Part shown: piece by piece, positions 25,281 through 33,473 of the stretch
Numbering within the stretch: position 1 is the first letter of the stretch
Layout of the letters: every line of letters begins with the position of its first letter
Source of the DNA: JAXMCI01 sp046349435
GTDB taxonomy: Bacteria > Pseudomonadota > Alphaproteobacteria > Dongiales > Dongiaceae
Length of the DNA: 64,000 nucleotides
Direction: 5' to 3'
Assembly: GCA_046349435.1 (NCBI GenBank)
Contig: JAXMCI010000023.1
Span: forward strand, 49,674-113,673
The notes under the pieces: generated by a model
Seen by the model: only the letters and a program-made list of their open reading frames with translations
What the model was told of the DNA's origin: nothing
The model's database searches: none
Program-made: the position numbers and the translations under genes

Positions 25281-26054
25281 CTAGTGCCGGGCCGGTCGCG
25301 CCGGGGCGGTCCTGATGGCGCTGATCGGCTCGTCCGCCCGCCGCCGGAAGACGATCTGCTGCCACCGCTCCTGCCGGAGCCGGCCGAGGTCGCGCGAGCC
25401 GGCGACCCGGAGCGGGGCCGCCGAGCAGAGCCGCTCGACCAGCGTCTCGGGATCGCGCCAGATCGTCGCCTCGTAGTCGCCCGGCGTGTAGCCCTGCTCG
25501 AAGCCGAGCAGGATGTCGGCGACGAAAGCGCCGCCGGGCCGCAGCACGCGCGCGATCTCCAGGCCCATGCGGTCGAGATCGAAGGCGTGGTCGAGCGCGT
25601 TGCAGTAGACGGCATCGGCCGAGCCGTCGGCGAAACCCAGCGCATGGAAGTCGCCGCTGACGACATGCTGGTTGCCGCTGCCCGGATTGAGGTCGATTCC
25701 GACCGCGAAGAAGCCGAGCTCCTTGAGCGCGCGGACCTCGGTGCCGAGCCGGGCCCCGAGGCACAGCACGTTGCGCGCCCCGGCGAGCTCGGCGCAGCCG
25801 GCGAAGCGGCGCTTGAACTCGGCGAGATCCTCGTCGAGCGAGTCGTGGAGCTGCGGCAGGTGATGCTCCAGCTTGGCCCGCTGGTGCTCGAGATAGGCCT
25901 CGTAGGACTGGTAGGTCCGTTGCGCGAAGCCGTCCTGGTGCTGCCAGACCGACGCGTCGGCGAAGCGGTCGGTCCGCCGCGCCGTCTTCTCGCGGCGCTT
26001 GCGCCGCTTGCCGGCTTCGCCGGGGCCGTATCGCAGGAAGTTGAGAAGCTTCAC
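25281..26054 (-). CDS. SAM-dependent methyltransferase (class I)
   Basis: A 257-residue methyltransferase. A basic leader (RKRREKTARRTDRF) precedes the SAM motif I NVLCLGARLGTEVRALKELG (about residue 105), the motif II acid in VGIDLNPG, motif III DAVYCNALDHAFD and the CPG-type loop VLRPGGAFVADI. The GTG at 26054 is chosen as start because GAGGAT lies just before it; an ATG seven bases upstream is out of frame. The region from 25 to 26 kb is otherwise envelope-related, so a sugar or lipid methyltransferase is likely, but the target cannot be told. Confidence 0.75.
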   Translation of the reverse strand: MKLLNFLRYGPGEAGKRRKRREKTARRTDRFADASVWQHQDGFAQRTYQSYEAYLEHQRAKLEHHLPQLHDSLDEDLAEFKRRFAGCAELAGARNVLCLGARLGTEVRALKELGFFAVGIDLNPGSGNQHVVSGDFHALGFADGSADAVYCNALDHAFDLDRMGLEIARVLRPGGAFVADILLGFEQGYTPGDYEATIWRDPETLVERLCSAAPLRVAGSRDLGRLRQERWQQIVFRRRADEPISAIRTAPARPARH

Positions 26055-26421
26055 GAAACATCCTCGAGACTGTTGCTGGGCGCGATCGCGCTCCCGCCGG
26101 GCGCGCGTCGCAGCGTGTCGTTGGAGAACCGCCGACGACATCAAAGATCCGCCAGGTCCGTCGCGACGCACCCGCGGGCCCCCCGGGCGCCGGCTCCGGG
26201 CGCGCCGGCTCCGGGCGCGCCGGCTCCGCAGCGCATCCGGGCGGCCCCGCCGTTTCCCGTCTCCGTCGCCTGCCGCAAGCGGCAGTATTGCCGGCCGCGA
26301 TGAGCCGAAGCGGTCGCGAAGATTACATTTGTGTCAGCTTGGCCGAGCGGGCATCGCTCGCCTCCGCCGCATTGCGCCCGCCCGGCCGCCATGGTTCGAT
26401 CGCGGCGCCAAGTGAGGGGCG
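26055..26421. other. 367-base divergent intergenic region with a 15-bp tandem repeat
   Basis: No gene is supported. It separates the minus-strand methyltransferase from the plus-strand response regulator and so must contain both promoters. A 15-base tandem repeat lies at 26191-26227, and CCAAGTGAGGGGCG gives a ribosome site directly before the regulator ATG. Bases 26311-26350 are somewhat less GC-rich (AAGATTACATTTGTG), a good place for the regulator's promoter. Confidence 0.5.
26191..26227. repeat. 15-bp tandem repeat, about 2.5 copies
   Basis: CGGCTCCGGGCGCGC occurs exactly twice in tandem (26191-26205, 26206-26220) with a third partial CGGCTCC. It is not in a gene and lies upstream of the two-component system; it may affect DNA structure or be a remnant of slippage. 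Confidence 0.75.
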
Positions 26422-27090
26422 ATGCGGATCCTGGTCATCGAGGACGAGCCGAAGGCCGCGCGCTATCTCGAGCGCGGGCTCGGCGAGAGCGGCTTCGTCG
26501 TGGACGTCGCCGGCGACGGCGAGGACGGGCTGGCGCTGGCCCTGATGAACGACTACGACCTGCTCATCGTCGACGTCATGCTGCCCGGCCGCGACGGCTG
26601 GTCGATCGTCGCCGAGCTGCGCCGGCGCAAGAACACGCCGGTCATCTTCCTCACCGCCAGGGACGCCGTCGCCGACCGGGTCCGCGGCCTCGAGCTCGGG
26701 GCCGACGACTACCTGGTCAAGCCGTTCGCCTTCTCCGAGCTGCTCGCCCGGGTGCGCACCGTGCTGCGGCGCGGCCCGGCGCGGCAGGCGATGGAGCTGC
26801 GCGTCGCCGACCTCGAGATCGACATGGCGCGCCAGCGGGCGACCCGGGCGGGCCATCCGGTCCGGCTGACCTCGAAGGAGTTCGCGCTGCTGGCGCTGCT
26901 GGCGCGGCGCGCCGGCGAGGTGCTGTCCCGCGCCCTCATCGCCGAGATGGTCTGGGGCATCAACTTCGACACCGACACCAACGTCGTCGAGGTGCTGGTC
27001 CGCCGCCTGCGCAGCAAGGTCGACGAGCCGTTCGCCACCAAGCTGATCCACACCGAGCGCGGCCGGGGATACATCCTTGAGCCGCGCTGA
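26422..27090 (+). CDS. OmpR-family response regulator, heavy-metal type (CusR/CopR-like)
   Basis: A 222-residue regulator. The receiver domain (1-115) has the acidic pair EDE at residues 7-9, the phospho-acceptor Asp51 in LLIVDVMLPGRDG, Thr in FLTARD and Lys in DYLVKPF. The OmpR winged helix follows (VRLTSKEFALLALLARRAGEVLSRALIAEMVWGINFDTDTNVVEVLVRRLRSK), with the INFDTDTNVVEV segment typical of CusR/CopR regulators that control metal efflux. GAGGGG lies before the ATG. The histidine kinase gene overlaps its end by 14 bases. No target operator is visible nearby, and no efflux genes follow. Confidence 0.88.
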   Translation: MRILVIEDEPKAARYLERGLGESGFVVDVAGDGEDGLALALMNDYDLLIVDVMLPGRDGWSIVAELRRRKNTPVIFLTARDAVADRVRGLELGADDYLVKPFAFSELLARVRTVLRRGPARQAMELRVADLEIDMARQRATRAGHPVRLTSKEFALLALLARRAGEVLSRALIAEMVWGINFDTDTNVVEVLVRRLRSKVDEPFATKLIHTERGRGYILEPR

Positions 27091-28552
27091 GGCCGCCGGG
27101 AGCGCCCTGCTGCGGCGCTGGCGGCGGCACTGGAACTCGATCGCCGGGCGGCTGTCGATCCTGTTCGGCCTCGCCTCGCTGGCGGTCGTCGCACTGGTCG
27201 CCGTCTCGCTCGACCTGGCGCTGCGCAGCAGCATCTACCAGGACGAGGCCGACTCCCTGATGGCCCAGATCGACGCGATCGCCGTCGTGCTGCGCCAGGA
27301 TCCCGAGCTGGCGGGGCCGGAGGGACTGGCGGTGCGCCGCCAATACTCGGCCGTCAAGAATGTCGACTACGTCGTCCGGGTGCTGCGGAGCGACGGCAGC
27401 GTGGTGTTCGAGACGCCGGGGCTGGCAGCGCTGCTGCCGCCGCGCGCATTTCCGGGCGCCCGGACGTCGTCAGGCAGCGCGCCGCGGACCGAGTCCCGGC
27501 GGCGCGACGGCCGGACCTTCGTGACGGTGACCGAGGCCGTCCAGCCGGCCGCGGCGGGGACCGCCGCGCGGATCGTGCAGCTGGCCTACGACGGATCGCA
27601 GGAAGCGACCCTGGCCGGCCGCTACCGGGCGCTGAGCATCGCCGCCATCATTGCCAGCTCGCTGCTCTCGATGCTGCTCGGCATCTACATCAGCCGCCGC
27701 GCCCTGCGGCCGCTCGCCGAGCTGACCGACGTCATCCGCGGGGTCAGCGCGACCCGGATGCAGCAGCGGCTCGGCCGCCAGTACTGGCCGCACGAGCTCG
27801 GCGCGGTGGCCGCCGCCTTCGACGCCATGCTGGATCATCTCGAGGCGGCGATCGCCCGGCTCTCGCAGTTCGCCGCCGACCTCGCCCACGAGCTGCGCAC
27901 GCCGCTCAACAACCTGATCGGCGAGGCCGAGGTCGTGCTGGCGCGGCCGCGCAGCGCCGAGGACTATCGCGAGGCGATCGAGTCCAGCCTGGAGGAATAT
28001 GCCCGGCTGTCGCGGCTGACCGAGGAGCTGCTGTTCCTGGCCCGCGTCGGCGCCGGCTCCGAGACGGTGCGGCGGGAGCGGCTGGCGCTCGCGGCGGTGC
28101 TGGCCGACATCCGCGAGCTCTACGAGCTGGTCGCCGAGGAGCGGCAGGTGCGCCTCGCCGTCGAGGCGAGCGGCACCGTCATCGCTGCGCCCGACCTGCT
28201 GCGCCGCGCGCTGATCAACCTGATCTCGAACGCGCTGCGCCACACGCCGGCCGGCGGCACCATCCACCTGCTCGGGGAGGAGACGGCGGCCGAGAGCCTC
28301 ATCCGGGTCAGCGACAACGGCCAGGGCGTGCCGCCCGACGAGCTGCCGCGCGTCTTCGACCGCTTCTTCTCCGGCGCCGGCAAGAGCCCGGGCGGCGGCA
28401 GCGGCCTGGGGCTGGCAATCGCCAAGTCGATCGTCGAGCTCCATGAGGGCCGGATCTCGATCGCGAGCGCCCTGGGCGAGGGCACCACCGTCACGATGGC
28501 GTTCCCGAGGTCGCCGGCCGGCGCCGCCGCGACCGTCATGGCCACGGCGTGA
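27077..28552 (+). CDS. Sensor histidine kinase, heavy-metal type (CusS-like)
   Basis: A 491-residue kinase starting at TTG 27077, which overlaps the regulator gene by 14 bases. Transmembrane segment 1 is near residues 25-48 (LSILFGLASLAVVALVAVSL), a periplasmic domain of about 130 residues follows, then TM2 near 182-205 (LSIAAIIASSLLSMLLGIYI), a HAMP linker, the dimerisation/phosphoacceptor helix with His271 in LAHELRTPLNN, and the ATP lid with N box LISNALRHTP, VSDNGQGVP and GGGSGLGLAIAKSIVELH. The periplasmic region lacks an obvious Met/His cluster, so the metal signal is by family only. No ATG start exists in the right place, so the TTG is favoured. Confidence 0.85.
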   Translation: MSRAEAAGSALLRRWRRHWNSIAGRLSILFGLASLAVVALVAVSLDLALRSSIYQDEADSLMAQIDAIAVVLRQDPELAGPEGLAVRRQYSAVKNVDYVVRVLRSDGSVVFETPGLAALLPPRAFPGARTSSGSAPRTESRRRDGRTFVTVTEAVQPAAAGTAARIVQLAYDGSQEATLAGRYRALSIAAIIASSLLSMLLGIYISRRALRPLAELTDVIRGVSATRMQQRLGRQYWPHELGAVAAAFDAMLDHLEAAIARLSQFAADLAHELRTPLNNLIGEAEVVLARPRSAEDYREAIESSLEEYARLSRLTEELLFLARVGAGSETVRRERLALAAVLADIRELYELVAEERQVRLAVEASGTVIAAPDLLRRALINLISNALRHTPAGGTIHLLGEETAAESLIRVSDNGQGVPPDELPRVFDRFFSGAGKSPGGGSGLGLAIAKSIVELHEGRISIASALGEGTTVTMAFPRSPAGAAATVMATA

Positions 28553-29225
28553 GATCGGCGCAGACCTTCGCGGGGTTGCCGACGACCTTCTCGAACTCGG
28601 GAAAGACCAGCGGGTTCGCGTTGAAGGAGCCGAACGAGGCAGACCCGCGGCTCGTGTTCGTCCCCATCGTCGCGCCGTCATAGGCGGAGATCATCACCCA
28701 GCTGTGCACGCCCGCCTTGCAGTGCGTCGAGCCAGGCGGGTCGGTCTCGAGCAGGTCGAGCTCATAGGGATACTGGGGCGACCGCTCCAGCCCGTAGGTG
28801 ACGACAGAGACGTTGGGCCGCCGGTGGAACATGCAATAGAACTGCGCGAACCACCCGAGCCCGTTCTGGGTCTTGGGATACCAGCTGGTCTGGCCGCGCA
28901 GGAAGCCCTGGAAGCGGGAGAACGACACGGGCGTCCCTGCGGCCGCCGCCTCGATCATCCGGTTGACCTGGTCGCACAGGTTCGCCGGCGGGCCCGGCAG
29001 CTGGCTCGGCGCGTTCAGGTTCTTGTCCCAGAGCTGCACCCGCGAGAATTCGGTCGAGATGACCTCCCGTCGCGCGCCGCCGAGCAGGAACATCCTGTTG
29101 ACGTGGTCGACGTCGTTCGCCCGCGTCCTTGATGCTCAGGACGTGCTCGTGCAGATCGATGCCGCTGGCGTTGGGGTTCTTCGCCGTGACATCGATGATG
29201 CTCTGGATGATCGGGCCGTATTCAG
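28536..29225 (-). pseudogene. Unknown protein, apparently frameshifted and missing its N-terminus
   Basis: The frame 28536-29093 encodes a 185-residue, otherwise well-behaved sequence (RREVISTEFSRVQLWDK, RFQGFLRGQTSWYPKTQNG, WFAQFYCMFHRR, FPEFEKVVGNPAKV). Upstream, bases 29120-29225 read in another frame as EAEYGPIIQSIIDVTAKNP, then ASGIDLHEHVLSIKDAG, which joins well to ANDVDHVNRMFLLGG if one base is removed near 29120. The open frame then runs into the end of the glycosyltransferase gene without a start codon. This suggests a gene cut at its 5' end with an internal frameshift. No family is recognised; Cys and His residues (FYCMFH, THCKAG) are present. It overlaps the kinase gene end by 17 bases. 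Confidence 0.5.
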
Positions 29226-30520
29226 CTTCGCCCCGATCCGGACACCGTCCCGTCCTGCGACCTGCCGAAGATCCGGCGCTCGATCTCGCCCATCAGCAGC
29301 CGAGCCTGATGCCGGCATGACAGCTCTGCGATGAAGGCTTCGTCGCGAGCCATGGCTGGCAGGCCCTCGGGCCAGCCGAGAAGAAACTGCTCGATCGCGG
29401 CTTCGGATTGCAGGACGATCGCCGCGCCGCTGCGACGGGCGAGCTCGGAGGCCTCGGTATCGGTGCCGGAGCCGATGAACACGATCGGCCGTCCGTTGCG
29501 CAGATACTCGAACAGCTTGCCGGTGAGGACCCCCGGGGCGTCGGGATCCGTCCAGTCGAGGAACAGCAGTCCCGAAGCGCTCCGTCCGGCCGCCAGCGCT
29601 TCCGCGGGCGCGACGAACCCGTGCAGGTGGGTGACCGGCGTCGTCGCGTGACGGGCGGCCATCTCGCTCAGCACGCTCTGCTCGGGACCGAAGAAATCGA
29701 CGCGGAGCCGCTCGGCTAGGCCGGGCTGGCGCGCAAGGGCCCTGCCGAGGCAGCGGAAGAAGCGGGGCGCCGCCTGCAGCCGCTCATAGACTCGCCCGAC
29801 ATAGACGATGTGGGCCTTGCCGTCGCTCCGATACGGGTGCGGCGGCAGATCGCGGCACCCGTCGAGATAGCCGAAATAGATCACCAGGGCATCCCGGCCG
29901 AGCGTTCGCTCCAGCTGTCGGGCCAAGCCGCGGGACACGGTGACGATCATCGCAGCATGGTGCGTCAGGTATCGCTCGAGCATCGGGCCGATCCGCCCGG
30001 CTCGCGCGCCGGTCAGGCTGGTGTAGCTCCCTGACCACAGATCCTGGTAGTCGACGATCCAGGGCAGGCCGGTCTTCCGCGCCAGGATCGACCCGGCGAT
30101 CAGCGCCGATGGCGGCCCGAAGGTACTGACGATCAGGTCGGGCGAGGCGCCGGCCACGAGCGCGGCGCCGGCCCGCACCAGGGAAGGCACCAGCAGCAGC
30201 CGGACGTCGCCGAGCAGACCGAGCCGGTGGCGCAGATATCGGGTCCTCCGCTTCAGCTCGCCCCATCGCGCTATCCGCCCCGCGGTCGGGGCCGCAGCCG
30301 GCCGCCGCCGGGTCCCGCCCCACCAATAGGGAACCATGTGCAGGGTCAGCCCGGCCATCGGCAGGTCGAGCCCCAGCGGGCCGTCCATCGCGTGCTTCAC
30401 GGGCGTCAGGACATGGACGTCATGGCCCAGGTCCGCCCAGGCTCGCGCCCAGCCATAGGCGCGATGCGAGGCGATCGCGTTGAGCGGCGGGAAGAAGTGC
30501 GTGAGAAGCAGAATTCTCAC
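29222..30520 (-). CDS. GT4-type glycosyltransferase
   Basis: A 432-residue GT-B glycosyltransferase. The N-terminal domain begins with VRILLLTHFFPPLNAIASHRAYGWARAWADLGHDVHVLTP, a strong family pattern. The C-terminal nucleotide-sugar domain has HIVYVGRVYE, RVDFFGPEQ, HGFVAPAEALAAGRSASGLLFLDW and LTGKLFEYLRNGRPIVFIGSG, where the KLFEY and following Gly-Pro correspond to the second conserved glutamate (E of the EX7E motif) region. The GTG at 30520 is the natural start by homology; the longer upstream frame is shadow. It is the last of a run of minus-strand surface-polysaccharide genes. Confidence 0.82.
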   Translation of the reverse strand: MRILLLTHFFPPLNAIASHRAYGWARAWADLGHDVHVLTPVKHAMDGPLGLDLPMAGLTLHMVPYWWGGTRRRPAAAPTAGRIARWGELKRRTRYLRHRLGLLGDVRLLLVPSLVRAGAALVAGASPDLIVSTFGPPSALIAGSILARKTGLPWIVDYQDLWSGSYTSLTGARAGRIGPMLERYLTHHAAMIVTVSRGLARQLERTLGRDALVIYFGYLDGCRDLPPHPYRSDGKAHIVYVGRVYERLQAAPRFFRCLGRALARQPGLAERLRVDFFGPEQSVLSEMAARHATTPVTHLHGFVAPAEALAAGRSASGLLFLDWTDPDAPGVLTGKLFEYLRNGRPIVFIGSGTDTEASELARRSGAAIVLQSEAAIEQFLLGWPEGLPAMARDEAFIAELSCRHQARLLMGEIERRIFGRSQDGTVSGSGRS

Positions 30521-30581
30521 GGTCGCTCGCCCGAGGGTCGTGGGCCTGCCGACGGATCTGATGCCATCGACGCCGCGCCCC

Positions 30582-32036
30582 TCATCGGCTCGGCTGGCGT
30601 GAGGCGAAGCTCGCCATGGCGCTTTCCATGGCGCCTCGCATGCACTCCGCCACCACCGCGCTCGAGTGATGGCGCTCGATCCATCGTCGTGCGGCGGCGC
30701 CGATCTCGCGGCGCGCCCCGGGATCGGCTGCGAGCCTCGTGATGGCGGCGGCGATCTCCTCGCTGCTGGCGCAGGCGACCAGCGGCGGGTCGGTCGGGAA
30801 GCACCAGGCATTGTGCCGGCGCTCGTAGGATGTGAGGACGGCGGCGCCGCAGGCCATCGCCTTGGGCGCGATCAGGCCGAACACGCCCAGCACGAACTGG
30901 TCGAGCACGAGGTCGACCGCCCGGTAGTGGCGAACCAGCAGGGGCTCCGGCATCGGCTCCAGCCACGCGACCCGCGACTCGATTCCGAGGCTGCGGCAGA
31001 GCTCCTTGCTACGCGCGACCTCCTGCCCCCAGGCGGGGATCAGCAGCACCGCATCGAGGCCGCCGGCCAGCGCGGCGGCGAACCCCTGCAGCATCCGGTC
31101 GTTGCCCTTCAGTCGCCAGTTCTGTCGCGCGGGCGCGAGCAGCAGCGTGCCGGCAGCGTGCTTCTCCTGCAGCTGCCGTCTCAGGGACGGCTCGTCCCCG
31201 GGGCAGTAGATCGCCTCGTCGACCGGATGCGGGCAGAAGGAGTAGTTGCGGATGCCGGCGCGCTCGGCGGCGTCCCGATCGTCGGGGTTGGTGATGACGA
31301 CGTGGTCCGACAGCCCATAGGCGAGCCACAGGAGGCGCGCCACAGCCGAGCTGCCCATGGGAAAGTCCCGCATCGTCCCGATCTCGACGCTGATGCTCGG
31401 CTTGCCCCCGTAGAGCATGGCGTAGATCGGCGCCAGCGCGTAGGAGAGGATCACGTCGACATCCGCCGCATGCGAGGCCAGCCAGGCGGCATGACGCCGA
31501 TAGCAGGCCAGCACCACCGGATCGATCGTCCAGTCCGGGCCCCGGCGCAAGGCCAGCGCCGCCAGCGCCTCGACGCGCTCGGCAGCACCCGCGTCCCGCT
31601 CTTCCGCTCGGCCGAGCCTGGCCAGCACGCTTGCGCCGCGCTCGCGCAGATAGAGCAGGCGGTAGAAGGCGGGCTGGAGCCCGCGCCTGGCGCTCGCCGG
31701 CAGGCGGCGAGCGAGCCGCCCGAAGGCCGAGCCACGAAGGCCCGCGGCCCTGCCGTCCAGCGTGGCGGTCTTGAGCCAGGCCGGCCGACGGTAGTCGCCG
31801 AGATCAGCGGTGCTCGCGCGGAAATCGTTCTCGTCGGGAAAGTCCTTCGGGTCGAGCGCGAGATCATCCCACTCGGGCTGGCTCATCAGGTGGTTGATGT
31901 CGTGGCAGATCAGCTCGACCGGGGCGCCGTGCCGGGCGAGGATCTTCGCGTATCCATAGGCGACGTTCGCGACGTTCCCGACATGCAGGGAGCGGGGCCA
32001 GGCCGGCGAACCGCTGCTCTCGCCCCGGTCCCTCAA
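30582..32036 (-). CDS. Glycosyltransferase, tandem paralogue 2 of an unusual GT4-like pair
   Basis: About 484 residues. The N-terminus reads SLHVGNVANVAYGYAKILARHGAPVELICHDINHLMSQPEW, matching its upstream neighbour. The C-terminal domain has FCPHPVDEAIYCPGDEP, LLLAPARQNWRLKGNDRML and DQFVLGVFGLIAPKAMACG. In typical GT4 enzymes the last segment carries two glutamates (E-x7-E); here they appear as Val and Lys in both paralogues, which is unusual. The start is probably TTG at 32036, whose bases overlap the stop of the upstream paralogue (TTGA); no ATG is available near the homologous N-terminus. It probably adds a sugar to the surface glycan. Confidence 0.75.
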   Translation of the reverse strand: MRDRGESSGSPAWPRSLHVGNVANVAYGYAKILARHGAPVELICHDINHLMSQPEWDDLALDPKDFPDENDFRASTADLGDYRRPAWLKTATLDGRAAGLRGSAFGRLARRLPASARRGLQPAFYRLLYLRERGASVLARLGRAEERDAGAAERVEALAALALRRGPDWTIDPVVLACYRRHAAWLASHAADVDVILSYALAPIYAMLYGGKPSISVEIGTMRDFPMGSSAVARLLWLAYGLSDHVVITNPDDRDAAERAGIRNYSFCPHPVDEAIYCPGDEPSLRRQLQEKHAAGTLLLAPARQNWRLKGNDRMLQGFAAALAGGLDAVLLIPAWGQEVARSKELCRSLGIESRVAWLEPMPEPLLVRHYRAVDLVLDQFVLGVFGLIAPKAMACGAAVLTSYERRHNAWCFPTDPPLVACASSEEIAAAITRLAADPGARREIGAAARRWIERHHSSAVVAECMRGAMESAMASFASRQPSR

Positions 32037-33472
32037 TGCCCGGCCTCTCGGGACGGGCCGCGGCGAAACCGGGCCGCGAGGCTCGTCAGCCGCCGCACGA
32101 TCGGCCGCAGCGCCTCTAGCGCCGGGGCGGCCCGCGGCCGCGATGCCCGAGCCAGCCCGAGCCGCTGCCGGCGCAGCAGGTCGAACCCGGTCCTGGGCCG
32201 GGAGTCGCCCATGACGTGCTCGACGATCCTCTGCATCTTCTCCGCGACGATCGCCTTGGCATGGTGCCGGAGCATCCAGTCCCGCGACGCCGCGCCGCGG
32301 GAGGCGCGGCCGGGCTCGTCGCCGAGATGGCGGCACATCGCCTGCAGGATCTCGTGCTCCTCACGGACGCCGACCAGGGGCGGCATCTCGTCGAAGCACC
32401 AGCCGTGCAGGGCGGGCTGGAAGGAGAGCAGGCAGGGCGTGGCACAGGCCATCGCCTTGGGGGCGATCAAGCCGAAGGTGCCGAACGTGCCGAACTGATC
32501 GAGCACGAGGTCGGCAGCGGCGAGCATGCGCGCGAGGCGCCGCTCCGGCGCCGGCGGGAACCAGGTCACGCGGTCGGCGATGCCGAGATCGGCGATCAGG
32601 CGCTTGGTGCGCCCGACATCCGGCCCCCATTCCGAGATCAGCAGCGTGGCATCGGTGCCGCCGCGCACCAGCGCGGCGAAGGCCCGCACATAGCGCTGGT
32701 TCGCCTTGACCTCCCAGGACTGGCGGGCGGGCGCCACCAGCAGGTGGCGGGACGCGCACAGCGATCGCCGGAGCGCCAGCCTCTCCTCGGGCGGGAGCGG
32801 CCTGAAGACGTCCTCGTCGACCGGGTGAGGGACGAAGCGATGGTTCTCGAGCTCCAGCGCCTGCGCCGCCGCCCGGCAGTCGGCGTTGGTGACGATCATG
32901 GCGGGCGCGCTGCGGTAGGCGAGCGCGAGCAGCCGCCCGAGCGGGCTGTCGACGGCGACGATGTCGCGCAGCGTGCCGATCTCGACGGGCACGTACGGGG
33001 TCAGCGAGGAGAGGAGCGGCGGGACGGCACCGTAGGCATAGCCGAAGATGACGTCGTAGCCTGCGAAGAAGCGGGCCTGGAGGGCATCGACCAGCGGCCC
33101 GTAGGCGAGCACCTCCGCGCGGGTCAGCGACCAGCGCGGACCGTAGCGCTCGGACGCCCGGACGATCGCGTCGGCCCAGTCCGGGCTCAGCCGGACGGAA
33201 CCGTGGGGGGCGGGCTCGGAAACCCAGTGATCCTGCGACCGGATCCGCCGATACCATCCGGGCGGCGTCACCCGCCGGAGCGCCGGGTCATCCTGCGGCG
33301 CCCGCCATTCGTCGGCGACCGGAATCTCGAAATCGCCGTCGGCCCATTCCGGTTGGCTGAGGATGTGATCGAGGTCGTAGCACAGCACGTCGGCGGCCGT
33401 TCCAGCCTCGCGCAGGATGCGCGCATAGCCGTAGGCGACGTTGGCGATGTTGGCGAGATGCAGCTGCTTCAC
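32033..33472 (-). CDS. Glycosyltransferase, tandem paralogue 1 of an unusual GT4-like pair
   Basis: A 479-residue GT-B protein starting with QLHLANIANVAYGYARILREAG, with YDLDHILSQPEW, HPVDEDVFRPLPPEE, LLVAPARQSWEVKANQRYV and DQFGTFGTFGLIAPKAMACATP. The segment where GT4 enzymes have E-x7-E reads T...K, so catalytic glutamates look absent. The same replacement in the adjacent paralogue argues for conserved function rather than loss. The ATG at 33472 lies one base after the epimerase stop, so the genes are translationally linked. It may transfer a sugar from the nucleotide sugar made by the epimerases in this cluster. Confidence 0.8.
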   Translation of the reverse strand: MKQLHLANIANVAYGYARILREAGTAADVLCYDLDHILSQPEWADGDFEIPVADEWRAPQDDPALRRVTPPGWYRRIRSQDHWVSEPAPHGSVRLSPDWADAIVRASERYGPRWSLTRAEVLAYGPLVDALQARFFAGYDVIFGYAYGAVPPLLSSLTPYVPVEIGTLRDIVAVDSPLGRLLALAYRSAPAMIVTNADCRAAAQALELENHRFVPHPVDEDVFRPLPPEERLALRRSLCASRHLLVAPARQSWEVKANQRYVRAFAALVRGGTDATLLISEWGPDVGRTKRLIADLGIADRVTWFPPAPERRLARMLAAADLVLDQFGTFGTFGLIAPKAMACATPCLLSFQPALHGWCFDEMPPLVGVREEHEILQAMCRHLGDEPGRASRGAASRDWMLRHHAKAIVAEKMQRIVEHVMGDSRPRTGFDLLRRQRLGLARASRPRAAPALEALRPIVRRLTSLAARFRRGPSREAGH

Positions 33473-33473
33473 G

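Noticed and set aside
25035..26303. 422-residue plus-strand frame opposite the methyltransferase gene
   Set aside because: It is antisense to the methyltransferase and biased to Arg/Pro/Ala without any motif.
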